The notes below the pieces were generated by a model that was not told where the DNA came from, searched no databases, and saw only the letters and a program-made list of their open reading frames with translations. Positions 1-8,875 of a stretch of 64,000 bases of DNA are shown here, one piece after another. Position 1 is the stretch's first letter; each line of letters opens with the position of its first letter. This DNA comes from CAADGU01 sp964467705. GTDB taxonomy: Bacteria > Chloroflexota > Anaerolineae > Promineifilales > Promineifilaceae. The translations under genes were made by a program, and so were the position numbers. The stretch lies in the NCBI GenBank assembly GCA_964467705.1, contig CAYXUZ010000003.1, positions 1-64,000 of the forward strand, in the 5' to 3' direction.

Positions 1-1753
1 ACGGCCGTGCCCCGGCCAGATCCCCCTCCGCTTGCAGCAGCAGCCCCAGATTGTTAAGGCTTTGAGCAGTGTTTGGATCATCTGGGCCTAGTGCTTTTTC
101 ACGAATGACCAGGGCGCGTTCCAGATACGGCCGTGCCCCGGCCAAATCCCCCAAATCTTTCAACAGCATCCCCAGGTTATTCAGGTCTGTAGCCACCTCA
201 GAATGGTCAGCGCCAAGAGCTTTTTCATCAATTGCCAGAGCGCGGCGGAAACAATACCCTGCCAGGGAATAAACAGCACGGTCATGCAGGTAAGAACCGG
301 CCTCATTCCATAAATAGCCTGTTTCATCGGGTATCGGCTCTGTTTGTTCCCCCGCCGCCGCCGCTGCCAACAGGTGCGGCAGCAGGTCGGCGCTGGCCGG
401 CCAGGTGCTCATGTCCTGCCGCTTATACGGCCACGCTGCCGCCAGCAGTTCCACGGCCGCGGCCGCCGTCTCCTGGGCTATGTCCGGCGGCATCTGGTCA
501 CGCGCCACCAGTTGCACCAGCCGGTGCAGCCGCACCACCTCCCCCGCCCGCTGCACCAGGGAATAGCGCCCCAGCTCTTTCAAGGCGGCCTCCAGGCCTA
601 AGAAGCGAGGCTCTTCCAAAAAGCCCGGCTTCTCCGCGGCCTGCCGCAGCAGCGCCAGGGGAATGGCGTCGGGGTCTAAAAAACAGCACAAATTCAGCAG
701 CGCCGCCGCTCCCGGTGTCTGCCGCGCCTGGGCAAAGGCCACCTCCCAGGTCGTGGTAATGGTGCGTTGGTCATACGCCAGCGGCGCTTCTGCCTCTGCC
801 CACAGTTCCCGCCGCGCCGTCTCCAGGTAGCGGCCATACGCGGCCAGCCCACAACCCGTGGCCGCCACATACGCCCGCGCATGTTCCAGCGCCAGCGGCA
901 GATAACCCAGTTCTTTTGCCAACTGCGCCGCATCTGCCTGCGGCGCACCCGGCTGCGCGGTCAGCAGAAAGGTGGCCGCCTCATCCGGCGGCAGTTCCGC
1001 CAATTGCAGCGTGTGGGCCAGCCCCTGCCAGCGCGGGTTGCGAGAGGTGATCACGCTGCCGCCGTTGCCCAACCGGGGCAGATAGGGTTGCAGCGCCGCC
1101 GGTTCCAGCGTATCCACATTGTCAAAGACCAGCAGCCAGCGCCCCGGCCGCCCGGCCAGCGCCGCCAGCGCCGCTTCGCGCAGCGCCTCCTGGTCGGTCA
1201 CGCTGCGTGGGGCCGCCCCCAGCCGGTAGGCCAGTGCGGCCATCTCCCCCGCCAGCGTGGCCGCCTCGTCCGCCCGCAGCCAATAGATCAGATCATACTC
1301 CGCCACGTGGCGGTAGCAGTATTCCAGCACCAGTTGGGTCTTGCCCATGCCGCCCAGCCCCGCCACCGCCTGGGTCACGGCCACCGTGCCCGGCTGCCCT
1401 AGCTGCGTGTGCAGGGCATTCAGCCATGCCGCCCGCCCCGTAAACAGCAGGTTTTGTGGGTAGGGTATGTGATGCAGGCGCGGGGGTGTTGGCGCTTGGG
1501 GCAGGGTTGCTGCCAGTTGCTCTATCTGCGCGGCCAGGCCGGGGCGGTGGGTTGTCACCTGGGCGATCAATGCGGGCAGTGTGCCCCGCCGCTCTGCCCA
1601 CTGTACCAACTCCCGCGCATTGGCCGGTTTGCCCCGGCCACCCAGGTTTTCATACTCTGTGCCCATTTCCAGGCACAGTTCACGCAGTTCTTCTTCGCTA
1701 AAATGGTCGCTGATCAACACAGCCAGTTGGGCAAGTTCTGTTGTTCCCGGCAC
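1..1753 (-). CDS. STAND/NB-ARC ATPase with N-terminal effector-associated-like domain and C-terminal TPRs (3' end outside window)
   Basis: The frame is open from a GTG at 1753 to the window edge, giving 584 codons; the C-terminus lies outside. The GTG was chosen because a perfect AAGGAGG lies at 1761-1767. Residues 1-65 (LAVLISDHFSEEELRELCLE onward) resemble the small adaptor domains called effector-associated domains in bacterial conflict NTPases. A canonical P-loop GLGGMGKTQL lies near residue 132, a Walker B-like WLLVFDNVD near residue 207, and GSVITSR matches the NB-ARC sensor region. From about residue 500 the protein turns into TPRs of the NNLGxLLxxxGDLAGARPY type. Known members are signal-sensing ATPases that oligomerise and trigger a partner through the N-terminal domain. 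No partner effector is visible inside the window. The architecture is clear; a role in defence or regulated cell death is inference. Confidence 0.88.
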   Translation of the reverse strand, partial: MPGTTELAQLAVLISDHFSEEELRELCLEMGTEYENLGGRGKPANARELVQWAERRGTLPALIAQVTTHRPGLAAQIEQLAATLPQAPTPPRLHHIPYPQNLLFTGRAAWLNALHTQLGQPGTVAVTQAVAGLGGMGKTQLVLEYCYRHVAEYDLIYWLRADEAATLAGEMAALAYRLGAAPRSVTDQEALREAALAALAGRPGRWLLVFDNVDTLEPAALQPYLPRLGNGGSVITSRNPRWQGLAHTLQLAELPPDEAATFLLTAQPGAPQADAAQLAKELGYLPLALEHARAYVAATGCGLAAYGRYLETARRELWAEAEAPLAYDQRTITTTWEVAFAQARQTPGAAALLNLCCFLDPDAIPLALLRQAAEKPGFLEEPRFLGLEAALKELGRYSLVQRAGEVVRLHRLVQLVARDQMPPDIAQETAAAAVELLAAAWPYKRQDMSTWPASADLLPHLLAAAAAGEQTEPIPDETGYLWNEAGSYLHDRAVYSLAGYCFRRALAIDEKALGADHSEVATDLNNLGMLLKDLGDLAGARPYLERALVIREKALGPDDPNTAQSLNNLGLLLQAEGDLAGARP

Positions 1754-1760
1754 GGCCTGT

Positions 1761-1767
1761 CCTCCTT
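1761..1767 (-). promoter_or_regulatory. Strong Shine-Dalgarno of the STAND ATPase
   Basis: AAGGAGG on the minus strand sits seven bases before the GTG at 1753 and decides that non-ATG start. Confidence 0.75.
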
Positions 1768-1771
1768 GCGA

Positions 1772-1804
1772 AGATTGGTTCAATCTTCAAGATTGAACCA
1801 ATCT
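1772..1804. repeat. Perfect palindromic repeat, family GATTGGTTCAATC
   Basis: The arm AGATTGGTTCAATCTT (1772-1787) is followed by one base and then its exact reverse complement (1789-1804). A second copy of the same palindrome lies at 31950-31982, so it is dispersed. It sits just upstream of the STAND ribosome-binding site. Confidence 0.85.
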
Positions 1805-1861
1805 GGTACCTGCCCCCATTGTAACGGCAACGGGGGTGTTGGCAAAGGGGGCAGCCCCGCC

Positions 1862-1951
1862 TGTCATTCCCAGAAGTCTGCGACGAGGAATCCCAGGGGC
1901 ATGACAAGGGGAACGGGATTCCTCGCTCCGCGGACTGCGCTCAGAATGACA
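1862..1951. repeat. Intergenic hairpin of the TGTCATTCC...GGAATGACA type
   Basis: The element is bounded by TGTCATTCC and AGAATGACA and carries inner GGAATCCC/GGGATTCC arms. A relative lies at 7794-7897. Such TGTCATTCC-bounded hairpins are widespread non-coding repeats in many bacterial genomes; mobility is inferred only. Confidence 0.7.
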
Positions 1952-2206
1952 CTTTGCCAGGCTGCGTGCTGCTCCCCATCACCCCCTCACCATGTCACCC
2001 TGTCACCCGGTCATCCCCCCACGGCCGTCTCCCCCACAAACAATACCAATGAATGGGCATCGGTGAGGATGGGTGAGTGAATTCAGGCATGGATTAGGGT
2101 GATAAATATCACGGTATACTCCTGATTGGGGGCTGGTAAGGGATGGTTGGGCAGATAATTATGTGAGGGTGAATGGCGCTGGTTTTGCTCTACCTGTTCC
2201 CCCGGC

Positions 2207-2235
2207 TTGACGCCCCTCCTACCGCTTTGTACAAT
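2207..2235 (+). promoter_or_regulatory. Sigma70-type promoter for the TPR protein
   Basis: TTGACG at 2207-2212 and TACAAT at 2230-2235 are separated by exactly 17 bases, each one mismatch from consensus. The site is 58 bases before the ATG at 2293. Confidence 0.7.
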
Positions 2236-2292
2236 GCGGGCATCATCCGCATAAAGAGAACGTGAAGAAGGCACAGGGATCGGGCCAAGATC

Positions 2293-2955
2293 ATGACAAC
2301 ACAAACCGAACGCAACAAGGCATTTCAACTGAATAAGGAAGGTTTGGCATATTATGAAGCCTGGCAAATTGATAAGGCGGTAGTGTCTTTTTTGGGAGCT
2401 ATCAAAGCTGCTCCGGATAACCCTGACTATCACTTGAACCTGACCCGAGCTTATACACGAGGTGGTCATTATGATCAGGCAATGGAGGCGATGGGAGGGT
2501 ATTTACAAACGGAGACAAATAGTGATGTGGCCGCTCGTTTTGAGCGTTTGTTTTCGACGGCGTTGGATGATGTGGAAGTGGCTTTGATTGAGGGGATGAA
2601 AAAGCTAGAGATGCCCATTGAGCAAATCGGTAAGGGGATGCAAATGTGGTTGGAGTATCGCATTACGGTAGGACGACGGCCGTTGCGGACACCCAAACCA
2701 GAACTGTGGGCGGCGGCCATTGCGTATGCCATTGCCAAAATCAACTTTATCAAGCTCAACCGTGCCGACGTAGCCGCCGCTTTTAGTGTCACGCCTCCCT
2801 CGCTGAAAACAAAGTATGACGATATTGTGCATACATTGGATTTGATGCCTGCCGATTATCGCTATTTCACCGGCGAAGTGAACCCACTCGATAAATTGGT
2901 GGAAGCGGCGCAGTTGTTGGAAGAGTTGGACAGGCAGTTTCAAGATGAAGAGTAA
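2293..2955 (+). CDS. TPR protein with C-terminal helical HTH-like domain
   Basis: The 220-residue product starts at the first ATG after a good promoter. Residues 8-75 form about two TPR units (LNKEGLAYYEAWQIDKAVVS and PDYHLNLTRAYTRGGHYDQA). Residues 125-180 (WAAAIAYAIAKINFIKLNRA onward, then AAFSVTPPSLKTKYDDI) resemble a cyclin/TFIIB-like or HTH segment of the kind found in small regulatory proteins. The acidic tail ends EELDRQFQDEE. No catalytic motif is visible. It is transcribed away from the STAND gene, so a functional link is possible but not shown. A TPR scaffold is well supported; DNA binding is a guess. Confidence 0.72.
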   Translation: MTTQTERNKAFQLNKEGLAYYEAWQIDKAVVSFLGAIKAAPDNPDYHLNLTRAYTRGGHYDQAMEAMGGYLQTETNSDVAARFERLFSTALDDVEVALIEGMKKLEMPIEQIGKGMQMWLEYRITVGRRPLRTPKPELWAAAIAYAIAKINFIKLNRADVAAAFSVTPPSLKTKYDDIVHTLDLMPADYRYFTGEVNPLDKLVEAAQLLEELDRQFQDEE

Positions 2956-3218
2956 TCGGCCAAACAATACACCAATAACCGATAGTTCGGCATAAATCCT
3001 TCGCCAATCTGCCATAGGGACATGAGAATAATGGCCGGTTTGGCCCACACCAGGTCTACTGGTCAGGCTGGTGGCGCTACCCCAGATCGCCTGACAATAG
3101 AGTAACCGGGCGGTACAACTCCCCCAAACATAACCCCCAACATAACTTTGGTTAGACGACGGCCGTAACTCCCTCCTGTATCCTCCCCTCAAGCAACGAT
3201 TAAATTGGAGGGTTTACC

Positions 3219-4109
3219 ATGAACGTCAAACGTTTTCTTATCAATCTGGGCAAGCTGCTCGTGTGTGTGGCGGCCTACTATGTGGGCATTATGCTCGGCG
3301 GCATGTTAACGGCCGTGCTCCAATTACAACAGCCCCCCATGCCGGAAGGAATGGATGCCACCGCCGCTGGTTTGTTGATGATCGGGCAAAGCCCGCTGAT
3401 GGCTCTGGTGCTCATCGGGCTTGCGCGCCATATTGCCGGGAATTTCTGGGCGCGGGCGCTCATGCTGACCTCGTTCGCCTGGATCACCAACACGCTAAAC
3501 AACCAGATCGAGGCTTCTTTTTTCGGAAACATGGCTTCCGGTTTTTGGTTCACCATCATTTTCTTTCTGCTGCCAACGCTCCTGGTAGCTACGGCCGTTG
3601 CCTGGCTCTTCCCACCCCTCTCCAATGAAAGCACCTTAACCGCCGCCGCTAAATCGTTTTTCGGCCGTTATCCTGCCTCCGGTTGGATCTGGCGGTTAAG
3701 CCTGGGGGCGGTCCTCTTTATGCCCATTTATTACCTCTTCGGGCTGCTCGTGATTCCATTTACGGCCGACTTTTACAGCCAGGGGCTGTATGGTCTTGAA
3801 GTCCCGCCTTTGAATCAACTGCTGGTGATCATGTTCGTCCGCAGCGTGTTCTACCTGCTGGCCTGCTTGCCCATTCTCATAGCCTGGCAAGGCTCCCGGC
3901 GAAACCTGATTTTGTATTTGGGCTTGGCTTTGTTCTATTTTGTCGGTTTTCAACCCCTCTCGATTGCCACCTGGATGCCCTGGAGCCTGCGCCTGCCGCA
4001 CATGCTCGAAATTATGGCCGACGAGTTTGTCTATGCCTGGGCGCTGGTCATGCTTCTGGGCGTTGCCAGACAGCAGCAGCCTGAAGTAACGCCTGCACCT
4101 TCTTTTTGA
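3219..4109 (+). CDS. Polytopic membrane protein of unknown function
   Basis: This 296-residue protein begins at an ATG with GGAGGG nine bases upstream. Its composition shows about seven or eight hydrophobic segments: residues 10-35, 52-70, 80-95, 107-130, 163-185, 200-222, 228-250 and 268-285. I recognise no family motif. It is the first gene of a tight plus-strand run that continues with a lipid-anchor-like protein, a CPBP protease and a hydrolase, which suggests a cell-envelope role. The gene is convincing; the function is unknown. Confidence 0.72.
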   Translation: MNVKRFLINLGKLLVCVAAYYVGIMLGGMLTAVLQLQQPPMPEGMDATAAGLLMIGQSPLMALVLIGLARHIAGNFWARALMLTSFAWITNTLNNQIEASFFGNMASGFWFTIIFFLLPTLLVATAVAWLFPPLSNESTLTAAAKSFFGRYPASGWIWRLSLGAVLFMPIYYLFGLLVIPFTADFYSQGLYGLEVPPLNQLLVIMFVRSVFYLLACLPILIAWQGSRRNLILYLGLALFYFVGFQPLSIATWMPWSLRLPHMLEIMADEFVYAWALVMLLGVARQQQPEVTPAPSF

Positions 4110-4130
4110 GCTTTTTCAATGGAGACAACG

Positions 4131-4943
4131 ATGAAAATTGCACTGAGCATCCTGACCATACTGCTGGTTTTAGTTGGTGTCGGCTGGTTGGGGCTGCGCA
4201 TTAAACCCAAACCATTTACCGCCTACCCTGCCCAAACGCCGGAATTACAGACTGCCCCCCTGCCGGAGGGTCTGCCCGCGCCGGTGGAGCGCTACTACCG
4301 CCAGTTGTATGGCGATGAAATCCCGGTGATTACCTCGGCCGTCGTCAGCGGCCGGGCCAGCATCAGCCCGTTTGGTTTTGCCCTGCCAGCCCGTTTCCGC
4401 TTCACCCATGAAGCCGGGCAAGGGTACCGCCATTACATCGAGGCCACCTGGTTTGGCATCCCCATTATGAAGGTGAACGAGTGGTATTTGGATGGTCACG
4501 GCCGTTTAGAACTCCCCATCGGCACCGTCGAAGGCCCGCACACCGACCAGGGCGCGAATCTGGGGCTGTGGGCCGAGTCCGTCAATCTGCCCGCCATCTG
4601 GCTCACCGACCCGCGTGTGCGCTGGGAAGCGGTGGATGACGAGACGGCGCTGCTCATTGTGCCCTTTGGCGAGGGAGAAGAGCAGTTTGTGGTGCGCTTC
4701 GACCCGCAAACAGGCCAACTGCGGCAGATGGAAGCCATGCGCTACCGCGACGAAACCAGCGACAAAATCCTCTGGCTGGCGGCTACCCAACCGAGCGATA
4801 CGATTGAGGCAGCAGGCGCGGCGCTGGAAACAGTCGGCACGGCCACCTGGCAGGATCAGGGCAAACCCTGGGCCACCTTCACCACCGAAGAGATTGTCTA
4901 CAACGTGGATGTGCGCGATTACATCCGCCAAAAAGGACAGTAA
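4131..4943 (+). CDS. Membrane-anchored protein resembling the DUF6544/DUF6920 family
   Basis: The 270-residue product has one N-terminal membrane segment (residues 4-22) followed by a soluble, probably external, domain. I chose the ATG at 4131 over the in-frame ATG at 4119 because GGAG lies six bases before it. Features such as PAPVERYYRQLYG, RASISPFGFALPARFRFTHE and the LPAIWLTDPRVRWEAVDD stretch match my recollection of a conserved uncharacterised family (DUF6544/6920). It lies 21 bases after the preceding membrane protein gene and 10 bases before a CPBP protease gene, implying co-transcription. No enzymatic residues can be assigned. Confidence 0.75.
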   Translation: MKIALSILTILLVLVGVGWLGLRIKPKPFTAYPAQTPELQTAPLPEGLPAPVERYYRQLYGDEIPVITSAVVSGRASISPFGFALPARFRFTHEAGQGYRHYIEATWFGIPIMKVNEWYLDGHGRLELPIGTVEGPHTDQGANLGLWAESVNLPAIWLTDPRVRWEAVDDETALLIVPFGEGEEQFVVRFDPQTGQLRQMEAMRYRDETSDKILWLAATQPSDTIEAAGAALETVGTATWQDQGKPWATFTTEEIVYNVDVRDYIRQKGQ

Positions 4944-4953
4944 GGAACTTCCC

Positions 4954-5775
4954 ATGAAAAACTGGATACAGAAACACCAATTAGTTGCCTTCTTTACCCT
5001 CACCTACGCCATCGCCTTCGGCGTGGTATTCGCCTACATCACCCTGCGCCCCGGCCAACCCGATGAACCCTGGTCGCCGGTGTGGTTTTTATTTGCCTTT
5101 AGCCCGACGATCAGCGCACTGCTCCTGGCCTGGATAATTGGCGGTAAGGGAGAGGTTTTGTACCTGCTCTCCGGTTTTACCCGCTGGCAGGTGGGCTGGC
5201 GCTGGTACTTCGCCGCCGCCTTTCTCTTCTTAGGCCCCCTGGCCTTCGCTCTCATCTACATCCTACTGGGAAACCCCTATCCGGGGCCGCCGCCTGGTCT
5301 GACCGCCTCGGTGATCCTGGGCCAACTCATCTTCACCCTCTTCTCCGGCCCGCTGTCCGAGGAGGCGGGCTGGCGCGGTTTTGCCCTGCCCCGTTTGCAG
5401 AAACAATACAATGCGCTGACTTCCAGCCTCATTCTGGGCGTGATCTGGTGCTGCTGGCACATCCCGCTCTTTTTTCTGCCTGGTTCTTCGCAGCAGGGTA
5501 TCCCGTTCCCCATTTACCTGATGCTGGTGGTGACGTTAACCATCTATTTCACCTGGCTTTATAACAACACAGGGGGCAGCCTGATCATTACCGTCCTGGC
5601 GCACTTCTCATTCAACCTGAGCGGAGGCTTCATTGCCGGTACGCTGGGGCTGCTGCCGCCGATGATTCTCTATGTAGCGGCTGGTTCGATGCTGGTGCTG
5701 ACAGTGCTGACCGTCATTTTCTACTATGGCCCGCGCTCTTTAACCAGGGAACCGGTTGAGGAGCTTGCCTTTTAA
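4954..5775 (+). CDS. CPBP family intramembrane glutamic endopeptidase (CAAX protease/bacteriocin-processing type)
   Basis: The 273-residue polytopic protein carries the family motifs: EEAGWRGF (EExxxR) near residue 135, CWHIPLFF (HxxxF) near residue 167, and LAHFSFN (HxxxN) near residue 215. About eight hydrophobic segments are visible. A longer frame runs upstream into the previous gene, but the ATG at 4954 begins the natural protein MKNWIQKHQ. Family members cleave prenylated or membrane-bound peptides and some protect against bacteriocins. The neighbours give no hint of a peptide substrate. The family call is firm; the substrate is unknown. Confidence 0.88.
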   Translation: MKNWIQKHQLVAFFTLTYAIAFGVVFAYITLRPGQPDEPWSPVWFLFAFSPTISALLLAWIIGGKGEVLYLLSGFTRWQVGWRWYFAAAFLFLGPLAFALIYILLGNPYPGPPPGLTASVILGQLIFTLFSGPLSEEAGWRGFALPRLQKQYNALTSSLILGVIWCCWHIPLFFLPGSSQQGIPFPIYLMLVVTLTIYFTWLYNNTGGSLIITVLAHFSFNLSGGFIAGTLGLLPPMILYVAAGSMLVLTVLTVIFYYGPRSLTREPVEELAF

Positions 5776-5797
5776 GAATTCGCCGTCAACAAAGGTT

Positions 5798-6196
5798 ATG
5801 GAGATGAAAAAAATCTATTGGCTGGGATTGGGTGTGTTATTGGTTGGTCTGGGATGGGTTTTGTTAATGACCTATATCAACAGTCGGCTCACTATCTTTG
5901 ATGTTTACGTGGCGGCGGAAGTGGATGAAGTGCAATTTTACCAGGCGGCGCATCCCGAAGAGCCGATTGCCGCCATTCAGACACAAGCCGAAGACGCAAC
6001 GGCCGTCATCGAGCTGAGAAATTCCGCCTCTCATTCCTTGTGGATTCAGGGTGCGCCTACGCAATACTACTTTACGGCCGTTAAAGACAACGAAAGCTAC
6101 CGCAGCCCCATCATCTGTTGTGAAACGGGCATCACCAACCGGCGCGGTACGCTGACAATTCATGATTTGCACGACTGGCAGCAGACCAGTCCATAA
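5798..6196 (+). CDS. Single-pass membrane protein, unknown
   Basis: The 132-residue product has one membrane segment at residues 4-22 and a short external domain of about 105 residues with a conserved-looking CCETG near the end. I start at the ATG at 5798, with AAAGG a few bases upstream; the next in-frame ATG, at 5804, is equally possible. It lies 22 bases downstream of the CPBP gene and 15 bases upstream of the hydrolase gene, so it belongs to the same operon. No family was recognised. Confidence 0.65.
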   Translation: MEMKKIYWLGLGVLLVGLGWVLLMTYINSRLTIFDVYVAAEVDEVQFYQAAHPEEPIAAIQTQAEDATAVIELRNSASHSLWIQGAPTQYYFTAVKDNESYRSPIICCETGITNRRGTLTIHDLHDWQQTSP

Positions 6197-6211
6197 ACAA
6201 GGAGGAATTCG

Positions 6212-7777
6212 ATGGGAAACGTAGCCATTGAGAGAACAATCGAGAATGAAACTGGCAAACAACGGCCGTTAGCCCTGTTGTGGCAGCATCGTTGGTGGAG
6301 CCTGATCATTACTGTCGGTGTCACGGCGCTGCTGGGGGTGCTGATTGCCCTGACCATGCCGCGCGGCCCGGCAACGGCCGTTGAAGCGTTGGTAGTGATG
6401 GCTTCCAGCCTGGCGGTTGGAGCGCTGGCCGGGCTGCTCCTGCGCCGCCGTTGGGCCATGCTGTTGGCTCCGCTCACCTACATCGTCGCCATTGAACTGG
6501 CGCGGCTGAATGTCGTTGGCCCCACGGTGGACGCCATCCGCCTGGATAACACCTTTAGCATCCTGGCCCTCATTTTGGGGCGCGGCTTTCACGGCATTGT
6601 GGGGCTGCTGCCCATGATTTTGGGCGTGGAAATCGGCGTGCAGGCGGCGCGACGATTGGATGGGAGCACATCATCCAGCAGTCGTATGAGAACGGTGGTC
6701 AGGTGGCTGCCAACGGCCGTACTCGCCATCCTGGTCATCGCTCTGGCCATCCTCATCCTCCAACCCGCCAGCACCCCACCCATTCTCGGCGCAGATGGAC
6801 AGCCGTTGCCCGGCAGCATCGCCGAATTGACAATGGTAGACATCAACGGCCAGCCGAACGGCCTGATGATTCGCGGCTACGACGTGAACAAACCGGTGCT
6901 GCTCTACCTCAGCGGCGGGCCGGGCCAGAGCAGCCTGCCCTGGCCGCGCGTCTTGTTTGATGATCTGTCCCGCGACTTCATCCTCGTCGGCTGGGATCAA
7001 CGCGGTACCGGCAAATCCTACGCCGCCCTCGACCCCCAGGAAACGTTGACCCCGGCGCAAATGGTCGCCGACACCATCGCCGTCACCGATTATCTGCGTG
7101 AACGGTTCGACGAGGACAAAATCTACCTGCTCGGCGAATCGTGGGGCACCACGCTGGCCGTGCTGGCGGCGCAGCAGCGCCCCGATCTCTACCACGCCCT
7201 CATCGGCAGCGGCCAGATGGTCAGCCAGAGCGAAACGGATCGCCTGCTCTACTACGATGTGCTGGATTACGCCGCCCAAACAGGGGATGAGGAGCTGGCT
7301 GCCCAAATGCGCGCCTTTGGCGAACCGCCCTATGCCGACATTTTTGGCTACGCCTTTGTCATGGGTCAGTATGAAAAGCTCTACAAACCGTACACCCCGC
7401 CGCAGGCTTACATCGAAAAAGGCACGCAGGCTAATTTGGGTCCGTGGAATGTGTTGGGCAGTGAGTACAACTTTGTGGAAAAGGTGAATGTTTTTCGCGG
7501 TTTTCTGGATACGGCCGCAATCCTCTACCCGCAGTTGCAAGGGCTTGATTTCCGCCAGGATGTACCCCGGCTGGATGTGCCGCTCTACGTGCTGGATGGG
7601 GAAGCTGAGCTATCTGCCCGCCGCGATCTGGCGCTGGAATGGTTTGAGCAGCTAGACGCACCGATCAAGCGCATTTATACCTTTGAGAACTCTGCCCACG
7701 CCCCCGCCTTTGAGCATTTTGAAGCATTCACCGACATTATGACCGAAACCGTCCTGCCGGAAACGTATACGCAATAA
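6212..7777 (+). CDS. Alpha/beta hydrolase, proline iminopeptidase-like, with N-terminal membrane domain
   Basis: The 521-residue protein starts after AAGGAGG. Residues 25-190 contain about five membrane segments; residues 205-515 form an alpha/beta hydrolase. The oxyanion-region motif SGGPGQSS, the WDQRGTGKS signature and the nucleophile elbow GESWG (Ser near 309) are typical of proline iminopeptidase/tricorn-interacting factor-like S33 peptidases. The late NSAHAPAFEH gives a plausible catalytic His. The fusion of a membrane domain and a peptidase fold is less usual and suggests a membrane-proximal hydrolase. It ends the plus-strand run that includes a CPBP protease. Confidence 0.82.
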   Translation: MGNVAIERTIENETGKQRPLALLWQHRWWSLIITVGVTALLGVLIALTMPRGPATAVEALVVMASSLAVGALAGLLLRRRWAMLLAPLTYIVAIELARLNVVGPTVDAIRLDNTFSILALILGRGFHGIVGLLPMILGVEIGVQAARRLDGSTSSSSRMRTVVRWLPTAVLAILVIALAILILQPASTPPILGADGQPLPGSIAELTMVDINGQPNGLMIRGYDVNKPVLLYLSGGPGQSSLPWPRVLFDDLSRDFILVGWDQRGTGKSYAALDPQETLTPAQMVADTIAVTDYLRERFDEDKIYLLGESWGTTLAVLAAQQRPDLYHALIGSGQMVSQSETDRLLYYDVLDYAAQTGDEELAAQMRAFGEPPYADIFGYAFVMGQYEKLYKPYTPPQAYIEKGTQANLGPWNVLGSEYNFVEKVNVFRGFLDTAAILYPQLQGLDFRQDVPRLDVPLYVLDGEAELSARRDLALEWFEQLDAPIKRIYTFENSAHAPAFEHFEAFTDIMTETVLPETYTQ

Positions 7778-7793
7778 CGAGAGGCCGATGAAG

Positions 7794-7897
7794 TGTCATT
7801 CCGAGCGCGGTCTTCGGCCCTGAGCAAAATCGAAGGGGAGGAATCTTCCACTTTATGCTGGTGAAAGATTCCTCACCGAAGACGGTTCGGAATGACA
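7794..7897. repeat. Intergenic hairpin of the TGTCATTCC...GGAATGACA type
   Basis: It begins TGTCATTCCGAGCG and ends TTCGGAATGACA, with inner GGAATCTT and AAGATTCC arms. It separates the hydrolase from the second CPBP gene and is related to 1862-1951. Confidence 0.8.
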
Positions 7898-7916
7898 AAA
7901 CAATTGGAAGACAAAC

Positions 7917-8834
7917 ATGGCGACAATGAGTGTGACAACGCATAAGAGTAATTTGCTGGTAGCGTCCGCCTGGGGGTTCATGCTGCTGGCGAGCATTTTG
8001 CCGGAGATTTTGTTAAACGAACTTTTCGGCAGACCAGACCTGGTGGCCTGGGTGACGTGGGGGCGGCTGGTGGCACTGGTGGTGTTGGTGGTTATTTCCT
8101 GGCTTTGGCAGCCGTTACGGCCGTTGTGGAAATACGCGGCCATTCTGCTCATCTTTGCCGGGGCGCAGGAGGTGATGAATATGGTGCGGGACACGGCCGT
8201 GTGGCAGTCCAACGTCGCCCGCGTCAACGGCTCCTTTGCCCGCGACTACCTGGGTGTGCAGTTCTGGAAATTGGGCAGTACCGTGATTGTCCTCATCGGC
8301 CTATTTTTGCTTGGTTTCCGCCGTCGGGATGCCTTTCTGGTGCGCGGGCAGCTAGACGCGCCTATCACCCCGGTCAAATGGCTCGGCTTCCCCAAACCGG
8401 AACCCTGGACACACTTTGGCACGAAATGGATCATCTTCCTTTCTATCGGCATGGTGGTGCTGCTGAACATCTTTGGTACGGTACACCTGGACAGCCTCAT
8501 CGGTGCAATAGGTATGTTGCCCGTTATCCTCACCCTCTCCGCGCTCAATGCGTTTAACGAGGAAGTGACCTACCGCGCCGCGCAGTTGGCCCCGTTGGAA
8601 CCAGCAGTAGGCGCACGGCAATCCTTGTGGATTGTGGCCGTGCTGTTTGCCATCATGCACTACTATTCGGCCGTGAATGGGGTGGTGGGCGTTTTGCTCA
8701 CCATCTTCATGGGCTGGATGCTGACCAAAGCGATGCTGGAAACACGCGGCTTTTTCTGGCCCTGGCTGATTCATTTCACGCAGGATGTGATTATCTTCTG
8801 GTTCATCGCCGGCGCTTCGACGCGCTTGATCTGA
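7917..8834 (+). CDS. CPBP family intramembrane protease
   Basis: The 305-residue membrane protein has about eight hydrophobic segments. The catalytic motifs are NEEVTYRA (EExxxR) near residue 208, MHYY near residue 244 and HFTQD (HxxxD) near residue 288. It differs strongly from the other CPBP protein at 4954, so it is not a recent tandem duplicate. An ATG four codons in is an alternative start. The gene is separated from the upstream operon by a hairpin repeat and may have its own expression. Confidence 0.85.
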   Translation: MATMSVTTHKSNLLVASAWGFMLLASILPEILLNELFGRPDLVAWVTWGRLVALVVLVVISWLWQPLRPLWKYAAILLIFAGAQEVMNMVRDTAVWQSNVARVNGSFARDYLGVQFWKLGSTVIVLIGLFLLGFRRRDAFLVRGQLDAPITPVKWLGFPKPEPWTHFGTKWIIFLSIGMVVLLNIFGTVHLDSLIGAIGMLPVILTLSALNAFNEEVTYRAAQLAPLEPAVGARQSLWIVAVLFAIMHYYSAVNGVVGVLLTIFMGWMLTKAMLETRGFFWPWLIHFTQDVIIFWFIAGASTRLI

Positions 8835-8875
8835 CCGGTAGATTTTTTGGGCGCACATATTGACCCAATGAGGCC

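Larger units (their letters stand above)
1754..2206. other. Intergenic region with two hairpin repeats
   Basis: This region lies between the divergent STAND and TPR genes and has no convincing gene. It holds two palindromic repeats (1772-1804 and 1862-1951), one ACGGCCGT near 2024 and otherwise unremarkable sequence up to the promoter at 2207. ORFs crossing it are not supported by any recognisable domain. Confidence 0.6.

Noticed and set aside
767..1402. 211-aa plus-strand ORF
   Set aside because: It runs antisense to the STAND gene, which has clear P-loop and TPR motifs, and has Arg/Gln-rich shadow composition.
4615..5775. 386-aa start for the CPBP gene
   Set aside because: The first 113 residues are an out-of-frame reading of the preceding gene; the natural start is 4954.
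6671..7540. 289-aa minus-strand ORF
   Set aside because: Antisense to the alpha/beta hydrolase with GESWG; no motif of its own.
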